DNA from: Prosthecobacter debontii
Lineage (GTDB): Bacteria > Verrucomicrobiota > Verrucomicrobiia > Verrucomicrobiales > Verrucomicrobiaceae
Reading direction: 5' to 3'
DNA: 64,000 nt
NCBI GenBank assembly: GCA_945869675.1
Contig: CAMBPS010000002.1
Location: 25,658 to 89,657 of the forward strand
The notes beneath the pieces were generated by a model, which worked only from the letters and a program-made list of their open reading frames with translations, ran no database searches and was not told the DNA's origin. Each line of letters begins with the position of its first letter. Within the stretch, counting starts at the first letter, position 1. The position numbers and the translations under genes are program-made. Below, piece by piece: positions 1 to 8,935 of this stretch.

Positions 1-1373
1 TGACTGCTAGGAATGGCCTTAGGACTGGAAATGGCGACGACACAATCTTCCTGCCGACTCACCGCGATCAGCCGAGCCTCGACCGTGCCTGCGGGTAGAG
101 GCAGCGCTGGTGTCAGTGGATGCAGCAGATGTTTGTGCTCCAAAAGAGTCAATAAATTCGTGGCTGCGAGGCGATTGCCAGCATCCGTCCGTAGCGCCCG
201 GCAGAGCCAAGCCACGGCTTCTGTATAGTCGGTGCGCTGGGCCAGCATGTGTGCCATTTGTTCGTCGGAGCGAGAGAACTCCTTCCTCAAATTTTCCCGC
301 CCTAGATCCGCTTCGACGCGGTTCCGTTCAGCAATCAGATAAAGTGCCGTGCTGGTGATTCCTCCAACTAAAACAGCCAAGGCCACCGCTAGGCCAGCCG
401 CGACACCCACACGATGCCGACGCACAAACTTACCGATTAAATAGCGCCGGCTGGGGGGCGTAGCCAACACCGGCTGATCGTACAAATAGCGACGCAGATC
501 ATCCGCTAGTTCATCTGCACTGCGATAGCGGCGCGCAGGCTCTTTTTCCAATGCCTTCAGAATAATCCAGTCGAGATCTCCCAGTAACAAAGGTTCGCGA
601 GACGAAGGCCTCGGGGGATCTAATTCCACTTGGTCACGCAGAATTTGATGCATGGGCTTCTGCGCCAGATCAATCGCACTGATCAGCGGCTTTCCCGTCA
701 GCAATTCCATCAGGATGGAGCCCAAAGCATAGACATCGGAACGTGTATCGACATGCGAGCTGCCATGCTGGATCTGCTCGGGACTGATGAATCCAGGGGT
801 TCCCACCAGCTGATCCATACCCGTCATCAGCGTTTGGCTCAGCCCATTTTGCTCCAGCACTTTGGCGATTCCAAAGTCGATCACTTTTGGCACCGGTGCC
901 TCGCCATCCTCCATGATCATCACGTTGGTAGGTTTAAGATCGCGATGAATGATCCCCTTCTGATGGGCATGATTGACGGCCTGACAAACCGGAATAAAAA
1001 GCTCAATCCGATCGCGGATGCTGAGTTGCTTTTCCTTGGCGTAAGCCGTGATCGAACGGCCTCGCACCAGCTCCATGACGAAATAGGGCATGCCGCGCTC
1101 CGTCTCACCGCCGTCCAGGACGCGGGAGATATTCGGATGCTCCATCAGCGCCAGCGATTGCCGTTCTGTATCAAATCGGGCGATGACCTGCTGCGTATCC
1201 ATCCCGGCCTTCAAAATCTTGACCGCCACAAAGCGATGAATCGGTTGCGTCTGCTCTGCTTTATAAACCAACCCGAAGCCGCCTTCCCCCAGCTTTTCCA
1301 GCAAGTGGAATTTCCCATTAATCCAGCCATCATTTTCCTTCAGCGGATCTTTCGCACGCCCAAGTGAAGCCAT
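1..1373 (-). CDS. Membrane-anchored Ser/Thr protein kinase, 3' end outside window
   Basis: The frame is open from an ATG at 1373 down to the window edge, so about 457 residues are visible and the C-terminus is missing. The kinase domain is complete. It has a glycine-rich loop (LGEGGFGLVY, about residues 28-37), the ATP lysine in VAVKIL (K52), the catalytic loop HRDLKPTN (D145), the DFG motif (D166) and GTPGFISPEQ in the activation segment. A single hydrophobic segment at about 322-349 follows, then the start of an extracytoplasmic part that may become a repeat sensor domain. This is the PknB-like eukaryotic-type kinase architecture common in Verrucomicrobiota and Planctomycetota. It is transcribed divergently from trpS across a 205-bp gap. 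The target is unknown. Kinase activity is well supported; the sensor domain cannot be judged from this window. Confidence 0.93.
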   Translation of the reverse strand, partial: MASLGRAKDPLKENDGWINGKFHLLEKLGEGGFGLVYKAEQTQPIHRFVAVKILKAGMDTQQVIARFDTERQSLALMEHPNISRVLDGGETERGMPYFVMELVRGRSITAYAKEKQLSIRDRIELFIPVCQAVNHAHQKGIIHRDLKPTNVMIMEDGEAPVPKVIDFGIAKVLEQNGLSQTLMTGMDQLVGTPGFISPEQIQHGSSHVDTRSDVYALGSILMELLTGKPLISAIDLAQKPMHQILRDQVELDPPRPSSREPLLLGDLDWIILKALEKEPARRYRSADELADDLRRYLYDQPVLATPPSRRYLIGKFVRRHRVGVAAGLAVALAVLVGGITSTALYLIAERNRVEADLGRENLRKEFSRSDEQMAHMLAQRTDYTEAVAWLCRALRTDAGNRLAATNLLTLLEHKHLLHPLTPALPLPAGTVEARLIAVSRQEDCVVAISSPKAIPSS

Positions 1374-1578
1374 GGTAACGACCTCAATTTCTGGATGACC
1401 TGACAAACTCCCCCGCATGTCCGGGCGGGCATGAAACGTGGTGGGAGCATTGGAAAAATCTTCAGACACGGAATATGAACAATCTTTCAAGCACGAACCC
1501 CGCCGTAAAGCAATCATCTTGATGTTCATGACGCTTCTCACTTGAACGCGAGCTAGCCTTCCGCCATGACTGAGGCCT

Positions 1579-2547
1579 ATGCGTATTCTTTCCGGCCTCC
1601 AACCCAGTGGGCGTCTCCACATCGGCAATTACTTCGGCATGATGGAAGCGGCTCTGAAGCTCCAGCATGAAGGTGATGCCTATTATTTCATCGCCGATTA
1701 CCACTCACTCACCTCCATCCACGACGGCAAACTGCTGCGGGATCACGTGCGTAATCTCGCTATCGACTTCCTGGCCTGCGGACTAGATCCCACGAAGTGC
1801 GTCTTTTTCCGTCAAAGTGACGTGCCAGAGCATACGGAACTCTCCTGGATCCTCAGCACCGTGACGCCCATGGGCCTGCTCGAGCGCTGTCACAGCTACA
1901 AAGACAAAGTCGCCAATGGCATCAGTGCCTCTCACGGCCTTTTTGCCTACCCCGTGCTGATGGCCGCGGACATCCTCATTTATGACAGCGATGTCGTGCC
2001 TGTTGGCCGAGATCAAAAACAACATGTCGAGGTGACACGAGACATCGCCATCAAGATGAATGAAGCCTTTGGCGAAGGCCTCTTCAAACTGCCCAATCCC
2101 CGCATTCGCGATGAAACCGCCGTGGTCCCGGGTCTGGATGGTCAAAAGATGAGCAAGAGCTACGACAACACCATCCAGCTTTTTGAAGAACCTGCTGCCT
2201 TAAAAAAGAAAATCATGGGCATCAAGACCGACTCCACCCCCGTGGAGGCCCCAAAATCGACCGAAGACAGCAGTATCCTAGCTCTCTACAAGCTCGTCGC
2301 CTCAGCTGCCGATTACGACACCCTGATCGCTGACTTCCAGCGTGGTGGCATTGGCTATGGCGACTTCAAAAAACGCCTCCTAGTTGCTGTCACTGAGCAC
2401 TTTGCCCCCTTCCGCGAACGCCGCGCAGAAATCGTCGCCGATCCGAAGTATGTGGACCGTGTTCTCGCTGAAGGCGCAGAAAAAGCCCGTGCCGTGGCTC
2501 GGAAGACGCTCAACCGAGTCCGTGATGCCGTGGGTCTCGGCGGTTAA
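1579..2547 (+). CDS. trpS: Tryptophanyl-tRNA synthetase
   Basis: This class I aminoacyl-tRNA synthetase (322 aa) charges tRNA-Trp with tryptophan in the cytoplasm. The N-terminal LSGLQPSGRLHIGNYFG segment carries the HIGH-type signature (HIGN, residues 14-17). KMSKS is present at 190-194 after GLDGQ, as in bacterial TrpS. The length matches the usual 320-350 aa. An out-of-frame ATG lies 13 nt upstream, but the chosen start gives the conserved N-terminus. A DUF1552 gene follows after 55 bp on the same strand, so co-transcription is possible but has no functional logic. Confidence 0.97.
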   Translation: MRILSGLQPSGRLHIGNYFGMMEAALKLQHEGDAYYFIADYHSLTSIHDGKLLRDHVRNLAIDFLACGLDPTKCVFFRQSDVPEHTELSWILSTVTPMGLLERCHSYKDKVANGISASHGLFAYPVLMAADILIYDSDVVPVGRDQKQHVEVTRDIAIKMNEAFGEGLFKLPNPRIRDETAVVPGLDGQKMSKSYDNTIQLFEEPAALKKKIMGIKTDSTPVEAPKSTEDSSILALYKLVASAADYDTLIADFQRGGIGYGDFKKRLLVAVTEHFAPFRERRAEIVADPKYVDRVLAEGAEKARAVARKTLNRVRDAVGLGG

Positions 2548-2602
2548 GCCGTGGGAATCGACGCAAACTTTGACCTACGGCCTGCGTACCATCTTCCCCC
2601 CT

Positions 2603-3922
2603 ATGAATCTTTCTCGTCGCAAATTCCTCCGTGGTAGCGGAGTCGCCCTCGGCCTACCGTGGCTGGAGTCCGTGTGCTCCTTTGGAGCCGAGTCTCTCAA
2701 GAGCAATGTTGCCCCCCGGCGCCTAGCGGTCTGTTTCACGGGCAATGGGGTCAATCCACATCATTGGGGTGCCACCACAGGTGCCAATGGCATGGAGTTC
2801 ATGAAGTCACTGTCTCCGCTTGAGCCCCTCAAAAAGCACATCAGCGTTTTTAAAGGTCTCTGGAATCCCACCACGGTCGAAGGTGAAGGCGGGCATTATC
2901 CCAAGATGAATGTCCTCTGTGGACTGAAAGTCAAAAAAACCACCACCGACGTGGAGGTGGGCACCACCATGGATCAGCTCATCGCTGCCCAGACAGGCAA
3001 ACTCACCCCCATCCCAAGCATCGTCCTCGGCACCGAGCGGCCCAGCTACAGCACCGATTCTGGCTTTACCAGCATCTACTCTGCTTACATCTCGTGGAGC
3101 ACCCCGACCACCCCTGCACCCAAGGAAATCTTCCCCCAGCAGGCCTTTGATCAGCTCTTTGACGATGGCAGCCGCCGAAAACGCGATAAAAGCATTCTCG
3201 ATCTCGTGCTCGAAGATGCCAATGGACTGAAGCCAAAGCTCAGTCAGCGCGACAAGCAAAAACTCGACGAATACCTCACCTCCGTGCGCGAGATCGAACA
3301 GCGAGTCGAATTGGCCGAAAAAATCAGTCAGGTCGAAACCCAGGGTGCTGGCTGGCAGCCAAGCGTGAAAGCACCCACCATCCCGCGCCCAGCCGCCGGT
3401 ATCCCGACTAGCGCCGAAGATCACCTCCGACTGATGTTTGACATCATGGTTCTGGCTTTCCAAATGGACCGCACCCGTGTGGCCACGTTCATGATGAACA
3501 ACGACCTCTCCAACATGCGCTTCCCGAGCCTCGATGGCATCAGCGGCGGTATTCATGAGCTTTCTCATCATGCCAATGATGAGCACCGCCTCAGCCTGTA
3601 TCAGCGCGTGAACCAACATCAAGTCAAGCTTTGGGGTGAAGCCTTGGCTAAAATGCAGGCCACGAATGAAGGCGAACGCACCCTCCTGGAAAACAGCATG
3701 ATCATGCTCACCAGCAGCCTCTTTGACGGCAACGCACACGATTCCCGGCAACTGCCCGTCGTGCTCGCTGGCGGCGGTGGCGGCAGCATTCAGGGGGGCC
3801 GCTTGCACGACCTTAGCGCGGATCCCAATCGTAAACTGTGCCGCCTTCACATCGCCCTCATGGATCGCATGGGCCTACGCACCACCCACTTCGGCGATGC
3901 TGAAAATGCTCTCGCCATTTAA
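2603..3922 (+). CDS. DUF1552 family Tat-exported protein
   Basis: The protein has 439 aa from the ATG at 2603. The frame is open further upstream into trpS, but this start places a twin-arginine signal (SRRKFLRG followed by GVALGLPWLESV) at the N-terminus. The body matches the DUF1552 family: an early segment ending in a promoter-proximal GLWN motif, a helical DEYLTSVREIEQRV region, and a LMFDIMVLAFQMDRTRVATFMM segment followed by HELSHH. DUF1552 proteins are a large exported family of Planctomycetota and Verrucomicrobiota with no established biochemical role. They usually sit beside a DUF1592 cytochrome. This copy has no such partner next to it, and it is more divergent than the two copies at 30.6 and 37.0 kb. 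Confidence 0.88.
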   Translation: MNLSRRKFLRGSGVALGLPWLESVCSFGAESLKSNVAPRRLAVCFTGNGVNPHHWGATTGANGMEFMKSLSPLEPLKKHISVFKGLWNPTTVEGEGGHYPKMNVLCGLKVKKTTTDVEVGTTMDQLIAAQTGKLTPIPSIVLGTERPSYSTDSGFTSIYSAYISWSTPTTPAPKEIFPQQAFDQLFDDGSRRKRDKSILDLVLEDANGLKPKLSQRDKQKLDEYLTSVREIEQRVELAEKISQVETQGAGWQPSVKAPTIPRPAAGIPTSAEDHLRLMFDIMVLAFQMDRTRVATFMMNNDLSNMRFPSLDGISGGIHELSHHANDEHRLSLYQRVNQHQVKLWGEALAKMQATNEGERTLLENSMIMLTSSLFDGNAHDSRQLPVVLAGGGGGSIQGGRLHDLSADPNRKLCRLHIALMDRMGLRTTHFGDAENALAI

Positions 3923-3996
3923 AAAGCCAAGGGTCGCGATATGAAGCCTACTGAGTGCTTGCATGAGATCAGACGATTCTATAAAACGTATTTCTC

Positions 3997-5025
3997 ATGA
4001 GCACCTCACGCCGCGCCTTTCTCTCGAGTTTAACTGCTTCTGCTGTCACCAGTGCCTATGCGCGTGACTGGTCAGGAAACAGCCCCGAGCGTTATCCAGA
4101 TCCAGACATCATCTCTCTGGAGCCAGCCTTTGATCAACTCGTCCAAGGCAATTCGCCGATTCGCCGCCTTCACACCGGCATGCTTTGGGCCGAAGGTCCT
4201 GCTTGGAACGGTTCTGGAAATTACCTTGTCTGGAGTGATATCCCGAACAATGCGCAAATGCGCTACCTACCCGAAGATGGTCACATCTCGACGCTGAGAA
4301 ACCATGCCAACAACAGCAATGGCAACACCTTTGACTTTCAAGGTCGGCAAATCTCCTGTGAACACGCAACCCGCAAAGTCGTCCGCTATGACTTAGATGG
4401 TCAAGTCACCGTTTTAGCCTCTGACTTTCACGGCAAGCCTTTCAATGCTCCCAACGATGCGGTCGTTCATCCTGACGGCGGCATTTGGTTCACCGATCCC
4501 GGCTACGGCAGCATGATGGACTATGAAGGGAACAAGGGCGAACTGGTTCTCAAGGAGGCCGTTTACCGCATTGATCCGAATGGCAAGATTGTAAAGGTCA
4601 CGGATGAGCTGACGAAACCAAACGGCCTGTGTTTCAGCCCCGACTACAAGAAACTGTATGTCGTGGATACTGGCGAACCCAAAAACATTCTGAGCTACGA
4701 TGTGATTGACTCCGTGAAGTTGGGTAAAGGCAGCACCTTTGCTGTCAACAAAGGTGCCCTTTCAGACAAAAAGGCAAAAGGCGGCTCAGATGGCGTGCGC
4801 TGTGATGTGAATGGCAACGTTTGGGCCAGCGCTGGATGGGTAGGCGATGGCTTTGATGGCGTGCATGTTTTCAGTCCTGAAGGACAGCGCATTGGCCTGA
4901 TCAAACTTCCTGAGACGGCCAGTAATCTGTGCTTTGGAGGACCTAAGCGAAATCGTCTTTTCATCACCGCTAGTCAGAGTCTGTTTTCCGTTTATGTGAA
5001 TACCCGCGGAGCCCATTTCTGTTGA
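3997..5025 (+). CDS. SMP-30/gluconolactonase family protein, exported
   Basis: The protein has 342 aa. It begins with STSRRAFLSSL, a Tat-type signal ending near AYA-RD. The rest is a six-bladed beta-propeller of the SMP-30/gluconolactonase/LRE type. The metal-site residues of the family appear in their usual contexts: Glu in LWAEGPAW, Asn in LTKPNGLCFSPD and Asp in GGSDGVRCD, with FTDPGYG between them. Members hydrolyse sugar lactones, so a periplasmic lactonase role is likely, but the substrate cannot be read. It lies 74 bp after the DUF1552 gene and before a ROK kinase, which suggests carbohydrate use. A second member of the family is at 60.2 kb. Confidence 0.88.
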   Translation: MSTSRRAFLSSLTASAVTSAYARDWSGNSPERYPDPDIISLEPAFDQLVQGNSPIRRLHTGMLWAEGPAWNGSGNYLVWSDIPNNAQMRYLPEDGHISTLRNHANNSNGNTFDFQGRQISCEHATRKVVRYDLDGQVTVLASDFHGKPFNAPNDAVVHPDGGIWFTDPGYGSMMDYEGNKGELVLKEAVYRIDPNGKIVKVTDELTKPNGLCFSPDYKKLYVVDTGEPKNILSYDVIDSVKLGKGSTFAVNKGALSDKKAKGGSDGVRCDVNGNVWASAGWVGDGFDGVHVFSPEGQRIGLIKLPETASNLCFGGPKRNRLFITASQSLFSVYVNTRGAHFC

Positions 5026-5148
5026 TGAAAATGCTCCACATCAAATCCAGCTAGAATGGAGAGACGGTTGGCAATCAACGTCAGCAACGTTCGCCATTCA
5101 CGCATTCCGCTCGACCGTTGCCCATTTTCTACTTAACTGTCAGTCACC

Positions 5149-6204
5149 ATGCCACCCACCATTCGTGACATCTACCTCGGCACTGACTCCGGTGCCACCA
5201 CTTCCAAAACTGGAGGCGTCTTCGCAACCGGTGAGCCTGTTTCTCGTCAACTCCGCCAAAGCTCGACCAATTCACAAAACGGCACGGCCGCGGTCGTGGC
5301 TGGTTGGATCGAAGGCGCTGAAGGTTTTCTCAAGGACAATGGCCTTTCTTGGGACCGCGTTGCCGCTGCGGGACTGGCTCTTCCTGGACCTTACCAGAGT
5401 TATGGTGTTCTGGATAAATCCTCCAACCTGCCTGAAAGCTTCACGGGTTGGAATTTCCACGCCGAGTATTCAGCCGCTATCGCCAAGGCCGCAGGCCGTT
5501 CCATTCCTCTGTTTGCAGGCAATGATGGCGACTTTGGTGGCGTCGGCGAGGCAGCTCGTGTTCGTGGCGAATCCAAAGCCAGCGTGCTTCTTTTAGCTCC
5601 AGGATCTGGCCTAGGTACTGCCTACGTCGATGCCAATGGCCTGCCTCTCTCAGGTGATCACCTTGCCGGCATGGAAGGCGGGCACATGCCTATCCCGCGC
5701 CACCTTCTCGGCCATGGACTCGATCAAGTTCCAGCTTTCCGTTGTGGCTGCGGACGCGACTGGGGCTGCATTGAGGCCTATTCCACCATCTCTGGCCTGC
5801 CTCAATTCTTGGAATTCTTCCTGACCAAATATCCTGATCATCCATTGGCCATCAGCACCGACACTCCCAAAAACAAAGGCCTCTCTCTGCGTGGCCTTGC
5901 TCAAAAGGGCGATGCTTTAGCTCTTCAAATATTTGATATTCAAGCCCGCGCTCTTGGGCTTCATGTCGCGAATTTGTCCATGGCCCTAGACCCAGGTATC
6001 GTCGTCATCGGCGGCGGCCTCATGGACCCTGACAGCACGACCCCCGAATTCCGCGATCGTTATCTTGGTGGCATTCGCCAGGCAGCCTTGCCTTATTTAT
6101 TCCCCAAACAACGTGCCGAACTTCAACTCGTCCCCGCGACGCTAGGTGAACTGTCCCAAGCCATCGGAGCTGCTCTTGTGGCACTCTATTCTCCCAAGGA
6201 TTGA
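5149..6204 (+). CDS. ROK family sugar kinase
   Basis: The protein has 351 aa. The N-terminal DIYLGTDSGATTSKTGG is the ATP-phosphate loop of the ASKHA fold. LALPGPY and the acidic NDGDFGGVGEA segment match the sugar-binding and catalytic region of ROK kinases. The zinc-binding signature CGCGRDWGCIEAYSTISG (about residues 199-216) is diagnostic for ROK. Near the C-terminus, DPGIVVIGGGL is the second nucleotide-binding motif. There is no DNA-binding domain, so it is an enzyme (glucokinase-like) and not a ROK repressor. The exact hexose is unknown. It faces an oxidoreductase/isomerase pair on the other strand, with a terminator between. Confidence 0.92.
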   Translation: MPPTIRDIYLGTDSGATTSKTGGVFATGEPVSRQLRQSSTNSQNGTAAVVAGWIEGAEGFLKDNGLSWDRVAAAGLALPGPYQSYGVLDKSSNLPESFTGWNFHAEYSAAIAKAAGRSIPLFAGNDGDFGGVGEAARVRGESKASVLLLAPGSGLGTAYVDANGLPLSGDHLAGMEGGHMPIPRHLLGHGLDQVPAFRCGCGRDWGCIEAYSTISGLPQFLEFFLTKYPDHPLAISTDTPKNKGLSLRGLAQKGDALALQIFDIQARALGLHVANLSMALDPGIVVIGGGLMDPDSTTPEFRDRYLGGIRQAALPYLFPKQRAELQLVPATLGELSQAIGAALVALYSPKD

Positions 6205-6237
6205 AGCTAGGTCACGAGGGGTTCTCTCTTCAACAAA

Positions 6238-6269
6238 AACCCCAGACCACATGGCTGTGGGCTGGGGTT
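6238..6269 (-). terminator. Rho-independent terminator of the oxidoreductase operon
   Basis: AACCCCAG (6238-6245) pairs with CTGGGGTT (6262-6269), with an inner CCACA/TGTGG stem. On the minus strand the hairpin is followed by a run of T (AAAAA at 6235-6239 on plus). It lies 30 nt past the stop of the Gfo/Idh gene and between convergent genes. Confidence 0.85.
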
Positions 6270-6298
6270 CAACGGGAAGCCAAAGCCGGCCTCAGAAC

Positions 6299-7672
6299 TT
6301 AGATGATCTCGACACCTGGTTTCCCTGGAATAGCAACCGGGTAACCACCGTCGGCGTCGGGTTTCACTGGAGGTTCAGTTTCAGCCGTGACGATGGCGGG
6401 CATATGCTGGACTTTGGAGTTCAGCGCCTGATCCCAAGTGAGTTCTTTGCCGGAATAGGTCGCCATGCGGCCCATGACAGAAGTCATGGTGGACTCAGCG
6501 CCGTAGTAGGCATTGTTCAGCGGGGTGTTATTACGGATAGCGGCCTGGAGGGTATCGTGCTCGATCTGGTATGGATCAGGATCGCTACCACGACGAGCTT
6601 TTTTGCCTTTGGATTCACCTTCTGGGGCGACGGCTGCTTCACCACTCGGACGGTATTTCCAGATGGTGTTGCCTTTGTGATCAACAGCGTAGCAGGCACC
6701 GCTGTTGATGAGGTAGATTTTACCTTTGGTGCCAGTGAATTCTTCACGCACGGCATTGAAGACACCGGACTGATGACGGCACTGGCTGTTCACGCGGACG
6801 CCGTTGGCGTAGGTGTACTCGACGTAGTGATGGTCATAAATCTGGCCGGTCTTTTTCTCGGTGCGCTGCATCCGTCCGCCCATGCCTTGAGCACTGATCG
6901 GGTGACCACCGATGAACCAGTTGGCGACGTCGATGTTATGAATGTGCTGCTCGTTGATATGATCACCGCAGAGCCAGGTGAAGTAGTACCAGTTGTTGAT
7001 CTGATACATCAGCTCTGATTGTCCTGGCTGACGGTCGCGGAACCAGATGCCGCCGCCATTCCAGTAAACTTGACCCGAAACGATGTCACCAATGATGCCA
7101 TTTTCTTTGACCTGCTTCAGCGCTTCCAGGTAGCAGTTCTGGTAGCGACGCTGAAGACCGACAACGACCTTCAAGTTCTTTTCATCAGCGATCTTGGCCA
7201 TCTCCTGGACCTTACGGACACCGGGGCTATCCACAGCGACAGGTTTTTCCATGAAGATGTTTTTGCCAGCATTCACGGCTGCTTCAAAATGATACGGGCG
7301 GAAGCCGGGAGGTGTGGTCAGGATGACGAGGTCACAGGACTCAATGACCTGCTTGTAGCCGTCCAATCCACTGAAAATGCGGGAGTCATCGACCTGCACT
7401 TTTTCAGCATGCTTGGTGCGGAGGTTGGAGAGAGCGCCATCCGCTTTTTCTTTGAAAGCATCAGCCACCGCGTGAAGGACCACACCTTCCTGCTTAGTGC
7501 TCAGAGCTTGGTTAGCCGCGCCTGATCCGCGACCGCCACAGCCGATGAGGCCGACTTTGATTTTGTCACTGCCGGCGGCCCAAGCGGATTGGGCGACGGT
7601 GAGTGCGCCTGCGGTAGCGGCGGTTTTGCCGATGAAATCACGGCGTGTAGTTGGGGTAGTTTCGGTTGTCAT
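6299..7672 (-). CDS. Gfo/Idh/MocA family oxidoreductase, Tat-exported
   Basis: The protein has 457 aa. A Tat signal (TTRRDFIGKTAATAGALTVAQSAWA) precedes the Rossmann fold KVGLIGCGGRGSG. The family motif EKPVAVDSP (MEKPVA) contains the conserved lysine, and a C-terminal alpha/beta substrate domain follows. NAD(P)-dependent members oxidise or epimerise sugars and polyols. Exported versions with a Tat signal, which fold with cofactor before export, are common in Planctomycetota and Verrucomicrobiota. It is the second gene of a two-gene operon, 36 bp after a sugar isomerase/epimerase, which supports a carbohydrate conversion. The substrate is unknown. Confidence 0.92.
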   Translation of the reverse strand: MTTETTPTTRRDFIGKTAATAGALTVAQSAWAAGSDKIKVGLIGCGGRGSGAANQALSTKQEGVVLHAVADAFKEKADGALSNLRTKHAEKVQVDDSRIFSGLDGYKQVIESCDLVILTTPPGFRPYHFEAAVNAGKNIFMEKPVAVDSPGVRKVQEMAKIADEKNLKVVVGLQRRYQNCYLEALKQVKENGIIGDIVSGQVYWNGGGIWFRDRQPGQSELMYQINNWYYFTWLCGDHINEQHIHNIDVANWFIGGHPISAQGMGGRMQRTEKKTGQIYDHHYVEYTYANGVRVNSQCRHQSGVFNAVREEFTGTKGKIYLINSGACYAVDHKGNTIWKYRPSGEAAVAPEGESKGKKARRGSDPDPYQIEHDTLQAAIRNNTPLNNAYYGAESTMTSVMGRMATYSGKELTWDQALNSKVQHMPAIVTAETEPPVKPDADGGYPVAIPGKPGVEII

Positions 7673-7708
7673 GAGATATTCGAGGACTTTTAAAACGAAG
7701 GCTTGGGC

Positions 7709-8563
7709 CTAGCTGTTCCAAGATTTTTTAATCAGATCGATCCCTTCGAGGTAAACTTGCTCAGTCGTGGGGAAGAAATCACGCCAGACGCGGGTAGCCG
7801 CAGCAAGGTCAGGCAGAGAGCCGCCAAAGGCCTCAATGGTCATCCAGCCATCGTAACCGATCTTTTTCAGATGCTGAATCTGCTCGGTGATGTTGATGTG
7901 GCCGCGCCCTGGCGTGCCGCGATCATTTTCAGAGATGTGGACGTGGTTGAGTTTGCCGGAAGCAAAGACGGTGTCGATGGCAGTAAAGGGGCACTTTTCC
8001 TCAATGTTCGCGTGGAAGGTGTCATACATGGTGCCGAAATTCGGATGATTGACGCGCTTCACGTAGCTGGAGGCCTGCTCCATGGTATTGAGCAGATGGG
8101 ACTCAAAGCGGTTCAACGCCTCAATGCCGCACTTCATGCCAGCCGCTTCCGCTACCGGTGCGATGGCACGATGGACGGCTGCCGCGTTGTCGAGCTCTTC
8201 TTCACTTGGATACTTGCCCGTGAAGTTGCCGAGGACCTGATAATAGGGACCGACTAGGGTCTGCACGCTGGCTTGATGCGCACAGTCAATGACGCGCTTG
8301 AGGTGGTCGATAGCACCTTGGCGATTCGCGGCAACGGGGCTGATAGCGTTGTGCTCTTCGTCTGGCAATACAGTCACGGCGGTGGCTTCGAGGCCATTGT
8401 CTTTCAGCACTCGACCGATCTTAGCAAAGTGCGATGGATCGCTCACGTCAAAAATAGGGATCTCGACGCCATCATAGCCAGCGGCTTTGAGCTTTTCGAT
8501 GACAGGGAAGTTTTCATCGGTCACGTGACCGGTCCAGAGGAGTAAGTTAAAACCAATTTTCAT
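7709..8563 (-). CDS. Sugar phosphate isomerase/epimerase, TIM barrel
   Basis: The protein has 284 aa from the ATG at 8563. The frame extends 14 codons upstream, but MKIGFNLLLWTG is the typical first strand of this family. It resembles hydroxypyruvate isomerase and xylose isomerase-like TIM barrels (AP endonuclease family 2). GYDGVEIPIFD, the GMKCGIEALNRFE glutamate and NHVHISENDRGTPGRGHI match the metal-site strands. It has no export signal, unlike its partner oxidoreductase downstream, so the two act in different compartments if the Tat signal of the partner is functional. The sugar is unknown. Confidence 0.88.
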   Translation of the reverse strand: MKIGFNLLLWTGHVTDENFPVIEKLKAAGYDGVEIPIFDVSDPSHFAKIGRVLKDNGLEATAVTVLPDEEHNAISPVAANRQGAIDHLKRVIDCAHQASVQTLVGPYYQVLGNFTGKYPSEEELDNAAAVHRAIAPVAEAAGMKCGIEALNRFESHLLNTMEQASSYVKRVNHPNFGTMYDTFHANIEEKCPFTAIDTVFASGKLNHVHISENDRGTPGRGHINITEQIQHLKKIGYDGWMTIEAFGGSLPDLAAATRVWRDFFPTTEQVYLEGIDLIKKSWNS

Positions 8564-8772
8564 GTAAAGGGCCTCTAGACTACGGAGGTCCGATGAAAAC
8601 CGCAAGAATTGCCTGCAACGATTTAACCTGCCCGCAGTGCCTCATTGAAAAAAACACCGTTGGCGGTAGAGACTGGGGTAGCAGGAACAAGTCGATGCCT
8701 CACAAAAGGCGACACCATGGCCAATGGAGCCATGCTTGATGAAAGAAAGCCTTGAAGACTACACCCGTGTGA

Positions 8773-8796
8773 TGCGCGGGCGGTATGCCCGTCGCA
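8773..8796. repeat. REP-like imperfect hairpin
   Basis: TGCG-CGGGC (8773-8781) pairs with GCCCG-T-CGCA (8787-8796) around a GGTAT loop, leaving one bulged base. A short GC-rich stem with one bulge is the usual look of a REP element. It lies upstream of a REP-type transposase. Confidence 0.45.
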
Positions 8797-8821
8797 CGAG
8801 CAAGCGAAAAAATAAGGAAAA

Positions 8822-8844
8822 AATAAGGGTCTGTCCCTTTATAA
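8822..8844. repeat. Palindromic direct repeat, copy 1
   Basis: The 23-mer contains AAGGG-TCTGT-CCCTT, a 5-bp inverted repeat extended by ATA/TAT. An identical copy lies 48 bp downstream (start to start). Both precede the Y1 transposase and are candidates for its recognition sites. Confidence 0.7.
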
Positions 8845-8869
8845 AACGGATGCAGACAACGGCTCGCAA

Positions 8870-8892
8870 AATAAGGGTCTGTCCCTTTATAA
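8870..8892. repeat. Palindromic direct repeat, copy 2
   Basis: This is identical over 23 bp to the copy at 8822-8844. It ends 43 bp before the transposase start codon. Confidence 0.7.
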
Positions 8893-8935
8893 GAAAAAGG
8901 TTGCCTTTACCACTCAATCAGCTTTAAATCACCTC

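Larger units (their letters stand above)
8564..8935. other. Intergenic region with REP-like palindromes
   Basis: This 372-bp stretch holds no convincing gene. It carries an imperfect GC-rich hairpin at 8773-8796 and two identical palindromic 23-mers at 8822 and 8870, annotated separately, just upstream of a Y1-type transposase. A short CATGGC/GCCATG dyad lies near 8716-8734. A 67-codon frame at 8724-8927 is produced largely by the repeats (it reads KIRVCPFI twice) and is not called as a gene. Confidence 0.6.

Noticed and set aside
630..1367. A 245-codon plus-strand frame at the left end
   Set aside because: It is antisense to the Ser/Thr kinase, whose catalytic motifs are unambiguous on the minus strand.
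6146..7525. Two adjacent plus-strand frames of 290 and 168 codons
   Set aside because: They are antisense to the Gfo/Idh oxidoreductase and have no recognisable content.
8724..8927. A 67-codon frame with a repeated KIRVCPFI peptide
   Set aside because: The peptide repeat is only the translation of the two palindromic DNA repeats. There is no family match and no other sign of coding.
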